Shown: one piece after another, positions 25,027 through 33,429 of the stretch
Position numbering within the stretch: position 1 is the stretch's first letter
Layout: every line of letters begins with the position of its first letter
Assembly: GCF_034927245.1 (NCBI RefSeq)
Contig: NZ_JAYFQK010000024.1
Coordinates: 60,042-124,041, forward strand
Reading direction: 5' to 3'
DNA: 64,000 nucleotides
Source of the DNA: Desulfitobacterium_A sp034927245
GTDB taxonomy: Bacteria; Bacillota; Desulfitobacteriia; Desulfitobacteriales; Desulfitobacteriaceae
Notes under the pieces: generated by a model
Databases searched by the model: none
Told to the model about the DNA's origin: nothing
Seen by the model: the letters and a program-made list of their open reading frames with translations, nothing else
Program-made: the position numbers and the translations under genes

Positions 25027-25878
25027 TTATTTCCATTCAATTATTCCAAAGTTTAGATAGGGTTTCGCTTGGGTATAAGCATCAATAACTCTAAAATGAA
25101 CCTTGTTTTCGCCCATTTTCCACATTTGAGTCTTAATGGTTGCTCCTGGGAGAAGTGAAGCCGTGATTCGAGTTTTGAAACGTGTCAAGCGCTCAGGTTC
25201 TCCGGGAATAATTGTTTTAATGAAATGGCGGCAAGCTACTCCTGCGAAACTCACTGCATGAAGAATTGGCTTTGCATGACCATTTGCTTTAGCATATTCC
25301 CAATCAATATGCTGAGGGTGAAAATCCCCTGACAATCTGTAAATGAGTGCCTGATTCTCAGGAATCCGCTCTTCAACCTCAAAGTCGGGTTCTCTTTCCG
25401 GAATTTCCACGATATCCTTCGGGGGTTTCGGACCTCCAAAACCTCCATCATAGATTAAGCAATCCCAGCTCTCGTTGGTAAATATTTTTTCACCGGTTTC
25501 ATCATAGGTGTCTCCCACATGTTGGGCTAACAAACCTTTATCAGGTCCGCGGTCATATAACCCCTTAAGCAGTACATGCGTGCTTAATTTACCGGACAAT
25601 TTTGTCAGCGGCTTATGAAATTGCAAATCGAATCCCCAATGGAGCGACCCTGCATAATTATAGCCATAATCAATGGTTTTAGTGACTTCACTGTCCACAA
25701 TGGGCATTGCCGCAAACATCGGCAGAATTTTTAAATCCTTTTCGTAAACATATTCCAAATCGGTTTTGCCATCAAAGCCGGCACCACAGCCGAGCGCAAA
25801 AAGAATTAAATCTTTAAAATTATAGTCGCGTTCAAACGGTCCAAATGTTTGTCCAACCATTTCCATTTTAATTGTCAT
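25027..25878 (-). CDS. MaoC-like double hot-dog (R)-enoyl-CoA hydratase/dehydratase
   Basis: This is a 283-residue protein with two hot-dog halves. The C-terminal half carries the hydratase-2 motif YRLSGDFHPQH (180-190): the catalytic Asp185 and His190 are in place, while the usual Asn is replaced by His188. The family includes the hydratase part of MFE-2 and adds or removes water at enoyl/3-hydroxyacyl-CoA. Here it stands between caiC and yaaU, where a carnitinyl-CoA dehydratase is needed and CaiD (crotonase family) is missing. It is therefore a good candidate for a non-homologous replacement (inference). The ATG follows GAAAGGATGA. Alternative: hydration of another side-chain acyl-CoA. Confidence 0.82.
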   Translation of the reverse strand: MTIKMEMVGQTFGPFERDYNFKDLILFALGCGAGFDGKTDLEYVYEKDLKILPMFAAMPIVDSEVTKTIDYGYNYAGSLHWGFDLQFHKPLTKLSGKLSTHVLLKGLYDRGPDKGLLAQHVGDTYDETGEKIFTNESWDCLIYDGGFGGPKPPKDIVEIPEREPDFEVEERIPENQALIYRLSGDFHPQHIDWEYAKANGHAKPILHAVSFAGVACRHFIKTIIPGEPERLTRFKTRITASLLPGATIKTQMWKMGENKVHFRVIDAYTQAKPYLNFGIIEWK

Positions 25879-25970
25879 TTCTAATCATCCTTTCTTGTCA
25901 ATACATGATTCACGATAAGGGAGCCATAAATTACGAAGGGTTTAACATCGTCTTAAATTAACCACCCCCT

Positions 25971-27521
25971 TTATGACAGTAATTTTTTTTGTACTTTACC
26001 TGTGCAAGTTTTAGGAAGAGAGGTCCTTATTTCTATTAAGGACGGCACTTTAAATTCAGCCATACGACCTCGGCAATAGTCCAAGGTCTCCTCAGAACTA
26101 AGCTCTTCCCCCTCTTTAAATATAATAAAAGCCTTCACTGCCTGGTCACGAATAGGATCAGGTACACCGATCACCGCTGCTTCCGCAATTTTAGGATGGC
26201 ACATGAGAATATTTTCAATTTCAGTAGTCGATACGTTTTCTCCCGACCTTTTAATCATATTTACCTTTCGGTCAATAAAGTAAAACCAATCTGACTCATC
26301 CACATAGCCCTTATCCCCTGTATGAAACCATCCTCCGGGTTCCAAAACCTTTGCCGTCGCTTCCGGATCATTATAATATTCCTTCATCAATGTTCGGCCG
26401 GGTACCCCCTTAATACAGATTTCACCGACAGCATTAGGGGGAAGTTCATTGCCTTCCTCATCAATAATTTTCGCCTCATACGACAGTCCCGGTCTGCCTA
26501 TAGAAGGCCAATTTCTCTCGTAGTACGGCGAGTCGCCAATGACTCCGACGAGAGTCTCGGTCGAACCGTAGGAAGTAAATAATCGCAAGTTAAAACGCTC
26601 TTCAAAAGCCTTCTTTTCTTGATTCGTAAACGGAAGATAAAAGCACATTTCACGAACACAATGGTCTTTTTCCCATTCCTGCTCCGGCTGCAGCATCATG
26701 GTACGGGCCATCATGGGTATAGCCTCTGTGACCGTTGCCTTATGGTCGCAGATCTGCTTCCAAAACATTCTTGCGCTGTACTTTTCCACGCCGATCAGAG
26801 TTGCACCGGCAATAAGCACAGGCATTAAGGCATTGAGTTGAAAATCAACATGAAAAGCAGGCATCGTCGTTAAATAACGATCCTCATGCCGGAGCGAAAA
26901 CTGCCAGGCGGTAAAAATACCGGCATACAAAATATTACAATGGGTAAGAACAACACCCTTTGGCTTTGATGTCGTACCTGACGTAAACAAAATTTCTGCA
27001 ACATCATCACTATTTAATGGCCCGTGCTCCTTTAATTCCCCCGGCTGTTTTCGAATATTTTCCCCAAAATTTATAGTACCGGGAAACTTATTGCCGCTTC
27101 TTGCCGATATAATGTTTTTGATGCATAAAGCATCGTTTGATTGACTTCTATCATAAATGGGTAAAAACTCTTCTTCAGTAACTACGGTTGCAATATCACA
27201 CTTTTTAGTGATATATCCACATTCCTCTTGTGTACATTGTGTGTTTAGAGGGACTGTAACCGCTCCTATTTTGGCAAGCCCAAACAAACACATCAAAAGC
27301 TCAGGGCAGTTATGAAGCTGAATTGCAACCTTTTCATCCTTTTTTATGCCTAAGTCGAGAAATAGATTTGCCGCCTTATTTATTTCTTCATTAAATTGTG
27401 AATAGCTAAATTCACTTATACTTCCATTGCGATCCACGAAGATGAAGGCCGTTTTTTCGCCGTTAATCAGGGCAAGCTCATCCCACATATCCCGCAAAGT
27501 CTTGTTTCCTACTATATCCAT
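25971..27521 (-). CDS. caiC: Crotonobetaine/carnitine-CoA ligase CaiC
   Basis: This is an AMP-forming acyl-CoA synthetase of 516 residues. The ATP-binding P-loop ILFTSGTTSKPKG, the TSYGSTET block, the YVDESDWFYFIDRKVNMIKRSGENVS type region with the hinge Asp, and the C-terminal Lys-containing TCTGKVQKK are all present. From memory it resembles E. coli CaiC along its whole length (for example EKYSARMFW, ATVTEAIPMM, PSIGR). CaiC activates carnitine or crotonobetaine as CoA thioesters to prime the pathway. It lies 12 nt after fixX and 92 nt before the hydratase gene. Confidence 0.88.
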   Translation of the reverse strand: MDIVGNKTLRDMWDELALINGEKTAFIFVDRNGSISEFSYSQFNEEINKAANLFLDLGIKKDEKVAIQLHNCPELLMCLFGLAKIGAVTVPLNTQCTQEECGYITKKCDIATVVTEEEFLPIYDRSQSNDALCIKNIISARSGNKFPGTINFGENIRKQPGELKEHGPLNSDDVAEILFTSGTTSKPKGVVLTHCNILYAGIFTAWQFSLRHEDRYLTTMPAFHVDFQLNALMPVLIAGATLIGVEKYSARMFWKQICDHKATVTEAIPMMARTMMLQPEQEWEKDHCVREMCFYLPFTNQEKKAFEERFNLRLFTSYGSTETLVGVIGDSPYYERNWPSIGRPGLSYEAKIIDEEGNELPPNAVGEICIKGVPGRTLMKEYYNDPEATAKVLEPGGWFHTGDKGYVDESDWFYFIDRKVNMIKRSGENVSTTEIENILMCHPKIAEAAVIGVPDPIRDQAVKAFIIFKEGEELSSEETLDYCRGRMAEFKVPSLIEIRTSLPKTCTGKVQKKLLS

Positions 27522-27533
27522 TTCCTGCGCCCC

Positions 27534-27818
27534 TTAACCATATCGGAACTCAACACCCATTGTACTTTCAGGAAACTCCCACTTCTTAACAACTGTGCCC
27601 AAGCATAAAATTCGGCACGTACCGCATTCTAAACAGCCGGCATAATCAAAAGATAAGGTTTCATTTTCATTGAGCTTGTACAAGCCGGCCGGGCAAGCGA
27701 TGACAAGCTTCATCTTCTCCTTCAAATCAGGATAGGAAGGGTCTATCTCGATATGGGCATTCCCTTCATCTACAAAAAACTTATTAACTCCCAATTTTTC
27801 CTCAATGGTCATACTCAT
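27534..27818 (-). CDS. fixX: Ferredoxin-like protein FixX
   Basis: This is a small iron-sulfur partner of FixC, 94 residues. The C-terminal half has the ligand set CLECGTCRILC for a single [4Fe-4S] cluster, preceded by a Cys-Pro (CPAGLY) as in ETF-quinone oxidoreductase ferredoxin domains. The C-terminus, WEFPESTMGVEFRYG, is the typical FixX ending. It overlaps fixC by 4 nt (ATGA-type junction), so it is made together with FixC. FixC plus FixX correspond to the two parts of ETF:quinone oxidoreductase and would link FixAB to a second electron carrier. Confidence 0.92.
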   Translation of the reverse strand: MSMTIEEKLGVNKFFVDEGNAHIEIDPSYPDLKEKMKLVIACPAGLYKLNENETLSFDYAGCLECGTCRILCLGTVVKKWEFPESTMGVEFRYG

Positions 27819-29104
27819 ACAGATTTCACCCCGTTCAGTGCGTCCTTGGCCAGATTTAATAGACCGACAGCCTTTAAATGCTTCATCGCCTTTTTCCGTA
27901 ATGGCAGTGCAGGCTTGCCGTCAATAATAAACATATCTGCCATAATACCGGATAACATACTTGGATATTGGTTGAAAATTCGTGGATTATCCATGAAGGC
28001 AGGGAAATTCTTATAAACTGAAAGATCATTCATGATGAAGCTGTTATCCAGCATCTCCTTGTAGCTTTGAAGAGAGGAAGAACTAAAATCGCCCTTTTCT
28101 TTAGCCTTGAGGACGGCCTTTGCCGCCAACTCTCCGGAGGTAATCGCCAGATCCATCCCTCTTACCATATAACCGATATTCAGACAAAAGCCTGCCGCAT
28201 CGCCGCAAATCAGAAATCCATCACCATACAAGGTGGATACCATCGACAAGCCTGCCTCTGGGACAACGTGGCCGCTTCTTTCAAGCAGCTTGCCGTCCTT
28301 GATTAAAGGAGCTATTTCGGGATGGTTAGTAAAGCCGACCATCATTTCCTCTAGGGTTTTCCCGCTTTCCGTTATATGCTCAAGACCCAGAACCAAACCA
28401 ATCGAGATGCTTTCCTTATTGGTGTACAGGAAGCCTCCGCCAACTTGTCCGCTGCTGGGGGAGCCTGCAAATAACCATGCGGTTCCTTCATCCCCCGTTA
28501 AGCTAAACCGATCCTCAATAACCTTTGCCGGCAGTTCATAGGTTTCCTTGGCACCCACGGCAACATGAGAAGGCTGAACTCTTTTTCTTAAACCGGCTTT
28601 TTCGGCTAATAAAGAATTCACCCCATCCGCCAGAATTACAACGTCGGCCTTCATTTCCTCACCGCCGCAGATAACACCTGTGACCCGATTATCTTCCACC
28701 ATTAATTGGTCTACTTTAATACCCGCCGTAACCATTGCTCCCGCCTCTTCAGCCTTGTCAAAGAGCCAACGGTCAAACTTACCACGCAACACCACATAAG
28801 AATCACTGCCTGTCTCAGCCAAGCGGGGAGAATGATAACTCATCGTTACCGCATCTTTTTCAGTCATCATGCTGATCCGCTCATTGACAACTTTTCTTTC
28901 TACCGGTGCTTCTTCAGCAAAGTTGGGAATTATTTTTTCTAAGCTATGAGCATAGAGACGGCCTCCGGTCATATTTTTAGAACCCGCGTAATTCCCTCTT
29001 TCAATCAGGAGAACTTCCAAGCCCTGCTGGGCCAGAATATAAGCCGCAGTTGAGCCGGCAAGACCTCCCCCTACGACAATCACGTCAAATTTTTCCTCGT
29101 CCAA
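27815..29104 (-). CDS. fixC: Flavoprotein FixC (ETF-quinone oxidoreductase family)
   Basis: This is an FAD-dependent oxidoreductase of 429 residues. The dinucleotide motif VVGGGLAGSTAAY lies at the N-terminus, ILADGVNS in the middle and the second FAD block GLSMVSTLYGDGFLICGDAAGF near 300. The lack of a ferredoxin domain is complemented by the next gene, fixX. The TTG at 29104 is chosen because GGGGTGA precedes it at good spacing; an upstream TTG at 29122 lacks a ribosome site. In E. coli the FixABCX set supplies electrons for crotonobetaine reduction; a direct coupling to CaiA is expected here because both are in one operon. Confidence 0.9.
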   Translation of the reverse strand: MDEEKFDVIVVGGGLAGSTAAYILAQQGLEVLLIERGNYAGSKNMTGGRLYAHSLEKIIPNFAEEAPVERKVVNERISMMTEKDAVTMSYHSPRLAETGSDSYVVLRGKFDRWLFDKAEEAGAMVTAGIKVDQLMVEDNRVTGVICGGEEMKADVVILADGVNSLLAEKAGLRKRVQPSHVAVGAKETYELPAKVIEDRFSLTGDEGTAWLFAGSPSSGQVGGGFLYTNKESISIGLVLGLEHITESGKTLEEMMVGFTNHPEIAPLIKDGKLLERSGHVVPEAGLSMVSTLYGDGFLICGDAAGFCLNIGYMVRGMDLAITSGELAAKAVLKAKEKGDFSSSSLQSYKEMLDNSFIMNDLSVYKNFPAFMDNPRIFNQYPSMLSGIMADMFIIDGKPALPLRKKAMKHLKAVGLLNLAKDALNGVKSV

Positions 29105-29147
29105 TACTTTCACCCCTACCAATCAGCCTCTGGATATTTAAAAACCT

Positions 29148-30092
29148 CTAGTTCTGTGCCTTAATTTTCTCGGCGATTTTCGGCAAAACCTTATACAGAT
29201 CCCCAACCAGACCGATATCAACCTGTTTGAAAATTGGTGCATTTTTATCCTTGTTAATCGCTACCAGTGTTTTGGCATGGTTTACCCCTACCATGTGCTG
29301 AATTTGGCCGGATATACCCAGGGCGATATAAATATCAGGCTTCAAAACAACACCGGATACTCCTACATAGCGCTCCTTGCTCATCCACTTCTCACCTTCG
29401 GCGATGGGTCGGCTGCACGCCATCTCAGCTCCGACTAAAGCTGTAAACTCTTCAGCCATTTTCAGATCTTCTTGCGCTGCAAAACCCCTTCCGACACCGA
29501 CAACTCGTTTGGCAGCACTTAGATTAACTAATTCACCCTGCTTGGGGCGAGTTTCCAGAATACGAATTCCGGCATTGTCGACATTAGGATTAATTTCGTT
29601 CACCTTACCCTGTCTTGCCGCATCCTTAGGCATTGCTTCAAACACACCTGATCCTACAGTTACAACAACTGTATCTGTCAAGGCTTTTTCAGTTCGTATC
29701 GCCGCACCGCCGTAAACCATGTGTTTCACAATAATGCTGCCATCGTCTACAGTGAGCTCTGAAACATTCGACAATACACTTATTCCTAATTGAGTTGCAA
29801 TCCGTCCGGCGATCAGTTTACCGCGTATAGATGAATAGACCAGAACTAAATCCGCCTTTTCGGCACGCAGCAATTCCGCAATCGATTTTGAGTAATCTTC
29901 AATCATTACCGATTCCCCGGCCTGTCCAAACAAATAGACTTGGTCAGCCCCTGAGGAAATAGCTTCTTGCGCTCGATTCTGATCACTAAATAAGATAACA
30001 GACACCTGCTTGCCAAGTTGGCGTCCTCCGTCGCAGAGCTCCCCGACAGCGTTTTGATCATCCGTTATTACCCATATATTATTTACAGTCAT
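29148..30092 (-). CDS. fixB: Electron transfer flavoprotein alpha-type subunit FixB
   Basis: This is the alpha subunit of an electron transfer flavoprotein, 314 residues. The C-terminal FAD-binding domain has the ETF-alpha signature region (ERYVGVSGVVLKPDIYIALGISGQIQHMVG and AINKDKNAPIF). The N-terminal domain is the alpha/beta fold that pairs with FixA. From memory the segment CSRPIAEGEKWM closely matches E. coli FixB, which distinguishes it from general EtfA. It starts 22 nt after fixA and is followed by fixC. It accepts electrons from an as yet unknown donor (NADH or ferredoxin) and passes them on to CaiA or FixC. Confidence 0.9.
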   Translation of the reverse strand: MTVNNIWVITDDQNAVGELCDGGRQLGKQVSVILFSDQNRAQEAISSGADQVYLFGQAGESVMIEDYSKSIAELLRAEKADLVLVYSSIRGKLIAGRIATQLGISVLSNVSELTVDDGSIIVKHMVYGGAAIRTEKALTDTVVVTVGSGVFEAMPKDAARQGKVNEINPNVDNAGIRILETRPKQGELVNLSAAKRVVGVGRGFAAQEDLKMAEEFTALVGAEMACSRPIAEGEKWMSKERYVGVSGVVLKPDIYIALGISGQIQHMVGVNHAKTLVAINKDKNAPIFKQVDIGLVGDLYKVLPKIAEKIKAQN

Positions 30093-30114
30093 AAATTTTC
30101 ACCTCTTTTTCCGA

Positions 30115-30888
30115 TTACTTCAATTCAGCACTAAGCAGTTTCACAAACGCATCGATAACTTCGTCGGATTCACCTTCGAGGATATTTAACCGCCGATCTA
30201 CTTGCTCAGGTGCCATCGTACTCAATATCTCACTGCTGCTGTTTGGCAGATTATCCGCATTGATCTCGGACAGGGTAAATTTGCTCACCGATTTCTTATT
30301 GGCCGCAATAATATCTTTCATCCCTGCAATCCGGGGAACATTTATTTCAGATGTAACAGAGAAGACCGCCGGTAAGGAGATTTCCAGGACTTGAATTGCA
30401 TTTTCCACCGTGCGTTCAACAATGATTTTGTCTCCCTCAGGCGTAATTTTATTGACAGCATTGACTACCGGCAGGCCCAGTAATTCGCCTAACTGGTTCC
30501 CAACCTGCTGGGCATACAAATCAGATGAACCTGCTCCGCACAAAACCAGATCAAAGTCCCCCATTTTTTGAATGGCAGCTTCCAAAACTTTAGCCGACTG
30601 ATAGGTGTCTGCCTGTTCCATCTTTTCATCCATCACCACATATAGGTCATCAAGACCTCTGGAAAGAATATCTTTTCTGAGTTTTGAATTATCCAGGATT
30701 TTACCCCCGGCGCACAAACCGGATAATTGGCCCCCTACAGCCTCGACAATTTGTTTTCCCGCTTCAACGGCATTAAGATCATATTGACCGAATTTCCATT
30801 CCGCTTTTTCAATAGATATCTGTCTGTCTTTGGTAACGACAATATCCTGTGCTTCAGGCACCGCCTTACAACATGTGATTACTCTCAT
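30115..30888 (-). CDS. fixA: Electron transfer flavoprotein beta-type subunit FixA
   Basis: This is the beta subunit pairing with FixB, 257 residues. It carries the block LVLCGAGSSDLYAQQVGNQLGELLGLPVVN, in which GSSDLYAQQVG binds the second nucleotide (AMP or a bifurcating FAD). It also has PAVFSVTSEINVPRIAGMKDIIAANKK, which closely resembles E. coli FixA from memory. The ATG at 30888 has AAGGGGTGG just upstream and gives the usual MRVITCCK start; the frame is open nine codons further. Whether the complex bifurcates electrons cannot be decided by eye. It is in the middle of the cai/fix operon, 78 nt after caiB's stop. Confidence 0.9.
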   Translation of the reverse strand: MRVITCCKAVPEAQDIVVTKDRQISIEKAEWKFGQYDLNAVEAGKQIVEAVGGQLSGLCAGGKILDNSKLRKDILSRGLDDLYVVMDEKMEQADTYQSAKVLEAAIQKMGDFDLVLCGAGSSDLYAQQVGNQLGELLGLPVVNAVNKITPEGDKIIVERTVENAIQVLEISLPAVFSVTSEINVPRIAGMKDIIAANKKSVSKFTLSEINADNLPNSSSEILSTMAPEQVDRRLNILEGESDEVIDAFVKLLSAELK

Positions 30889-30993
30889 CTTTCCACCCCT
30901 TAACCGCTTAGTCATTAATAATTCGTTCTTAGTTCAGGGATGAGGTGCATTTATACGCTCGATCCTACACCTCATCCCTATTAGACTGATGCT

Positions 30994-32214
30994 TTATTTG
31001 CTCTCGGCTTTTTTGATAATGCCTTTGTCACTGAGTTCCTGTATGCGCTCGCTTGAATAACCTAAATCACTTAAGATATCTTCGGTATCCATTCCCAGCG
31101 TGGGCATCGGACGCCAGATTTGACCCGGATTGTTTTTAAATTTAGGGAAGATATTGGGGCCTTTGACTTTTTTGCCCTCAATCGTTTCCCATTCAATAAA
31201 CGCTTCACGCGCCAAGAAATGGGGATGCTTAGGCAATTCCTCAAAAGTGAGCATTTTATTGGCCGCAATTTTGCAATTTGAAAAGTCCTCTTCTACTTCG
31301 TCAACAGACTTTGTCAAAAGGTATTCCTCAATTTTTTGTTGGATAAGGTCTGCTTTGGGACTATTAAGCCAAAGTGCGGTTGTCCCTTCCGGATATTCAT
31401 CCGTCCCCCAAAGATAACCCAGTCCAATCTTTTCAAGAATTGCCTTGTTCTGAGGAGCCCCATAAAGACAGAGACTAAGGAAGCCATCTTTACATTTATA
31501 GACCCCGATCCCACATAAGTTCTGCTGTCTGGCACCTGCACGGGGATAGGTTATTCCTGCGTTGAGGTAATCCATCATATAATAGGCCCCCATGCGAAGC
31601 ATGACTTCATACATGGCAACATCTATGCTCTCTCCCACGCCTGTTTTCTGAGCTTTATAAAGCGCAGCCAAAGATGAGCTAGCTACCATCAGTGCAGACA
31701 TATAATCACCGGTATACGGAGCAGCGATCATAGGTTGTTCTTCTGCCCCATTCTGACATAAATATCCACTAAAGGCCTGGGCTGTTTGGTCGTATGCCGC
31801 CCGGTTTATTCTTTCCTGTACCCCATACTGGCCATATCCGGAAACATGGACGATAACCAGGGATTTATTGTGTTCCCACAACAATTCATCCGTAAGGCCT
31901 CGCTTTTCGTAAACAGGCCCTTTACTGGATTCGATGAAAATATCGGCTGTCTCAATAAGCTTTAAAAATACTTCTTTTCCTTCTTCTTTGAAGATGTTCA
32001 GGGATAAGCTCCGTTGATTCCGACGTTCAAGTTCTTTGACATACGCCGTGTCCCTCATCGAATCCCCGTTAAACGTATTTTCAATCCAGGTAACATCTGC
32101 GCCCCATTCTGCCATCAACTGAGCTGACTCCGGAGCAGCAATTTCAACTGCAGCGTAAACGACTTTTAGTCCCTGTAAGTTACCGAAAGCCGGTATTTTG
32201 TTTCCTTTAGACAT
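30994..32214 (-). CDS. caiB: CaiB-type CoA transferase (class III)
   Basis: This 406-residue family III CoA transferase exchanges CoA between gamma-butyrobetainyl-CoA and carnitine or crotonobetaine. It resembles E. coli CaiB over its entire length (recalled blocks: SLNIFKEEGKE, DIFIESSKGP, AFSGYLCQNG, SIDVAMYEVMLRMG, GPNIFPKFKNNPGQIWR). The catalytic Asp expected in the YTGDY segment (about residue 174) is present. It follows caiA by 40 nt and precedes fixA. The strong family-specific match makes carnitine/crotonobetaine the best guess for substrate, although related betaines are possible. Confidence 0.9.
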   Translation of the reverse strand: MSKGNKIPAFGNLQGLKVVYAAVEIAAPESAQLMAEWGADVTWIENTFNGDSMRDTAYVKELERRNQRSLSLNIFKEEGKEVFLKLIETADIFIESSKGPVYEKRGLTDELLWEHNKSLVIVHVSGYGQYGVQERINRAAYDQTAQAFSGYLCQNGAEEQPMIAAPYTGDYMSALMVASSSLAALYKAQKTGVGESIDVAMYEVMLRMGAYYMMDYLNAGITYPRAGARQQNLCGIGVYKCKDGFLSLCLYGAPQNKAILEKIGLGYLWGTDEYPEGTTALWLNSPKADLIQQKIEEYLLTKSVDEVEEDFSNCKIAANKMLTFEELPKHPHFLAREAFIEWETIEGKKVKGPNIFPKFKNNPGQIWRPMPTLGMDTEDILSDLGYSSERIQELSDKGIIKKAESK

Positions 32215-32254
32215 AATTTGTTGCAGCCCCCTCTCGTTCGCTTGCTTTTAATAA

Positions 32255-33388
32255 TTATCTATACTTTTTGAGCGCCTCTCTGCCGGCGGTAAGAATCTGC
32301 ATTTCATCGGTTCCTCCGGAGACTCTATCCACACGAAGATCCCGCCAGAACCGACAGATGCGATGATCGCCTGCAACGCCATACCCGCCTAAGACCTGCA
32401 TCGCATCATCGACGACTTCAAAAGCTGCATTGGCGCAATAATATTTACACATCGCCGCATTACCGGTTATTCTCTGTCCGTTATCATACTTCCAGGCGGT
32501 TTCATAGATCATATTCCGCATATTGGTCAGCTTAATGGACATATTGCAAAACTTCTCTTGAATCAATTGATACCTTCCAATTTTTTGGCCAAATTGCTCT
32601 CTTTGGTTGGCATATTTAGCCGCGTCTTCGAAAGCGCAGAAAGCTGTGCCGTAATTGCAGCAGGCGACCAGGAAGCGTTCAAAATCAAATTCTTCCTTGA
32701 CCCGGTTAAAACCGTTGCCTTCTGTCCCGAACATATCCTTTTCTTCTAATTCGACATTATCAAAATAGATTTCACAGCAGCTATCCATCTTCAAACCCAG
32801 CTTCGTAAGCTTTTCTTTTTTAATACCGGGTTTGCTCATATCCACAAACCACTCTGTATACTTTGTACCGGTTTCGGCATCTTTGGACATAACCACCAAG
32901 TAAGGAACATAGGCCGAACTCGTGATAAAGGTTTTATGCCCATTTAAATAGACTTTGCCGTCTTTGCGGACATACGTCGTTTGCAGACTGCCGACATCCG
33001 ATCCCGCGCCGGGTTCCGTAATCGCGGAATTCCACATTTGCTTGCCGGTCCCGTGTAAAGCCATAATCTTCTTGATTTGCTCTTCGGTTCCATACTTCAA
33101 GATCGTATTAAATCCGGTCAGCTGATACAGAACATAGGTCGGTGCACCCAATCTGCCGAGTTCCTCCCAGGCAGCTGCCACAGCTACCGCACCTGCATTA
33201 AAACCGTCATATTCTTCAGGCAATAAAAGACTGTCGATGCCGAGATCCGCCAATTCCTTGACAAATCTTTCCGGATACCGGCTGTTGGCATCACATTCTG
33301 CAAAATAACTTTCCCAATTTTCCCTCGCCATTAGCTCACTAATTCCCTTAACTAATAATTCCTGCTCGTCATTAAGTCTAAAATCCAT
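32255..33388 (-). CDS. caiA: Crotonobetainyl-CoA reductase CaiA (acyl-CoA dehydrogenase family)
   Basis: This FAD enzyme of 377 residues reduces crotonobetainyl-CoA to gamma-butyrobetainyl-CoA with electrons from an ETF-type carrier. Family blocks ITEPGAGSDVGSL and AMQVLGGYGVAGDHRI-RFWRDLRVDRVSGGTDEMQ are intact. From memory the protein matches E. coli CaiA very closely, including FAECD near the start and KLGLKMDSCCEI. The ATG at 33388 follows GGAGGATAATTTG; a slightly longer frame exists upstream without a better site. It lies 41 nt after caiT, second in the operon, and is probably served by FixAB. Confidence 0.92.
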   Translation of the reverse strand: MDFRLNDEQELLVKGISELMARENWESYFAECDANSRYPERFVKELADLGIDSLLLPEEYDGFNAGAVAVAAAWEELGRLGAPTYVLYQLTGFNTILKYGTEEQIKKIMALHGTGKQMWNSAITEPGAGSDVGSLQTTYVRKDGKVYLNGHKTFITSSAYVPYLVVMSKDAETGTKYTEWFVDMSKPGIKKEKLTKLGLKMDSCCEIYFDNVELEEKDMFGTEGNGFNRVKEEFDFERFLVACCNYGTAFCAFEDAAKYANQREQFGQKIGRYQLIQEKFCNMSIKLTNMRNMIYETAWKYDNGQRITGNAAMCKYYCANAAFEVVDDAMQVLGGYGVAGDHRICRFWRDLRVDRVSGGTDEMQILTAGREALKKYR

Positions 33389-33429
33389 CAAATTATCCTC
33401 CAATATCTTAAATTTACTTTTAGCCGCAA

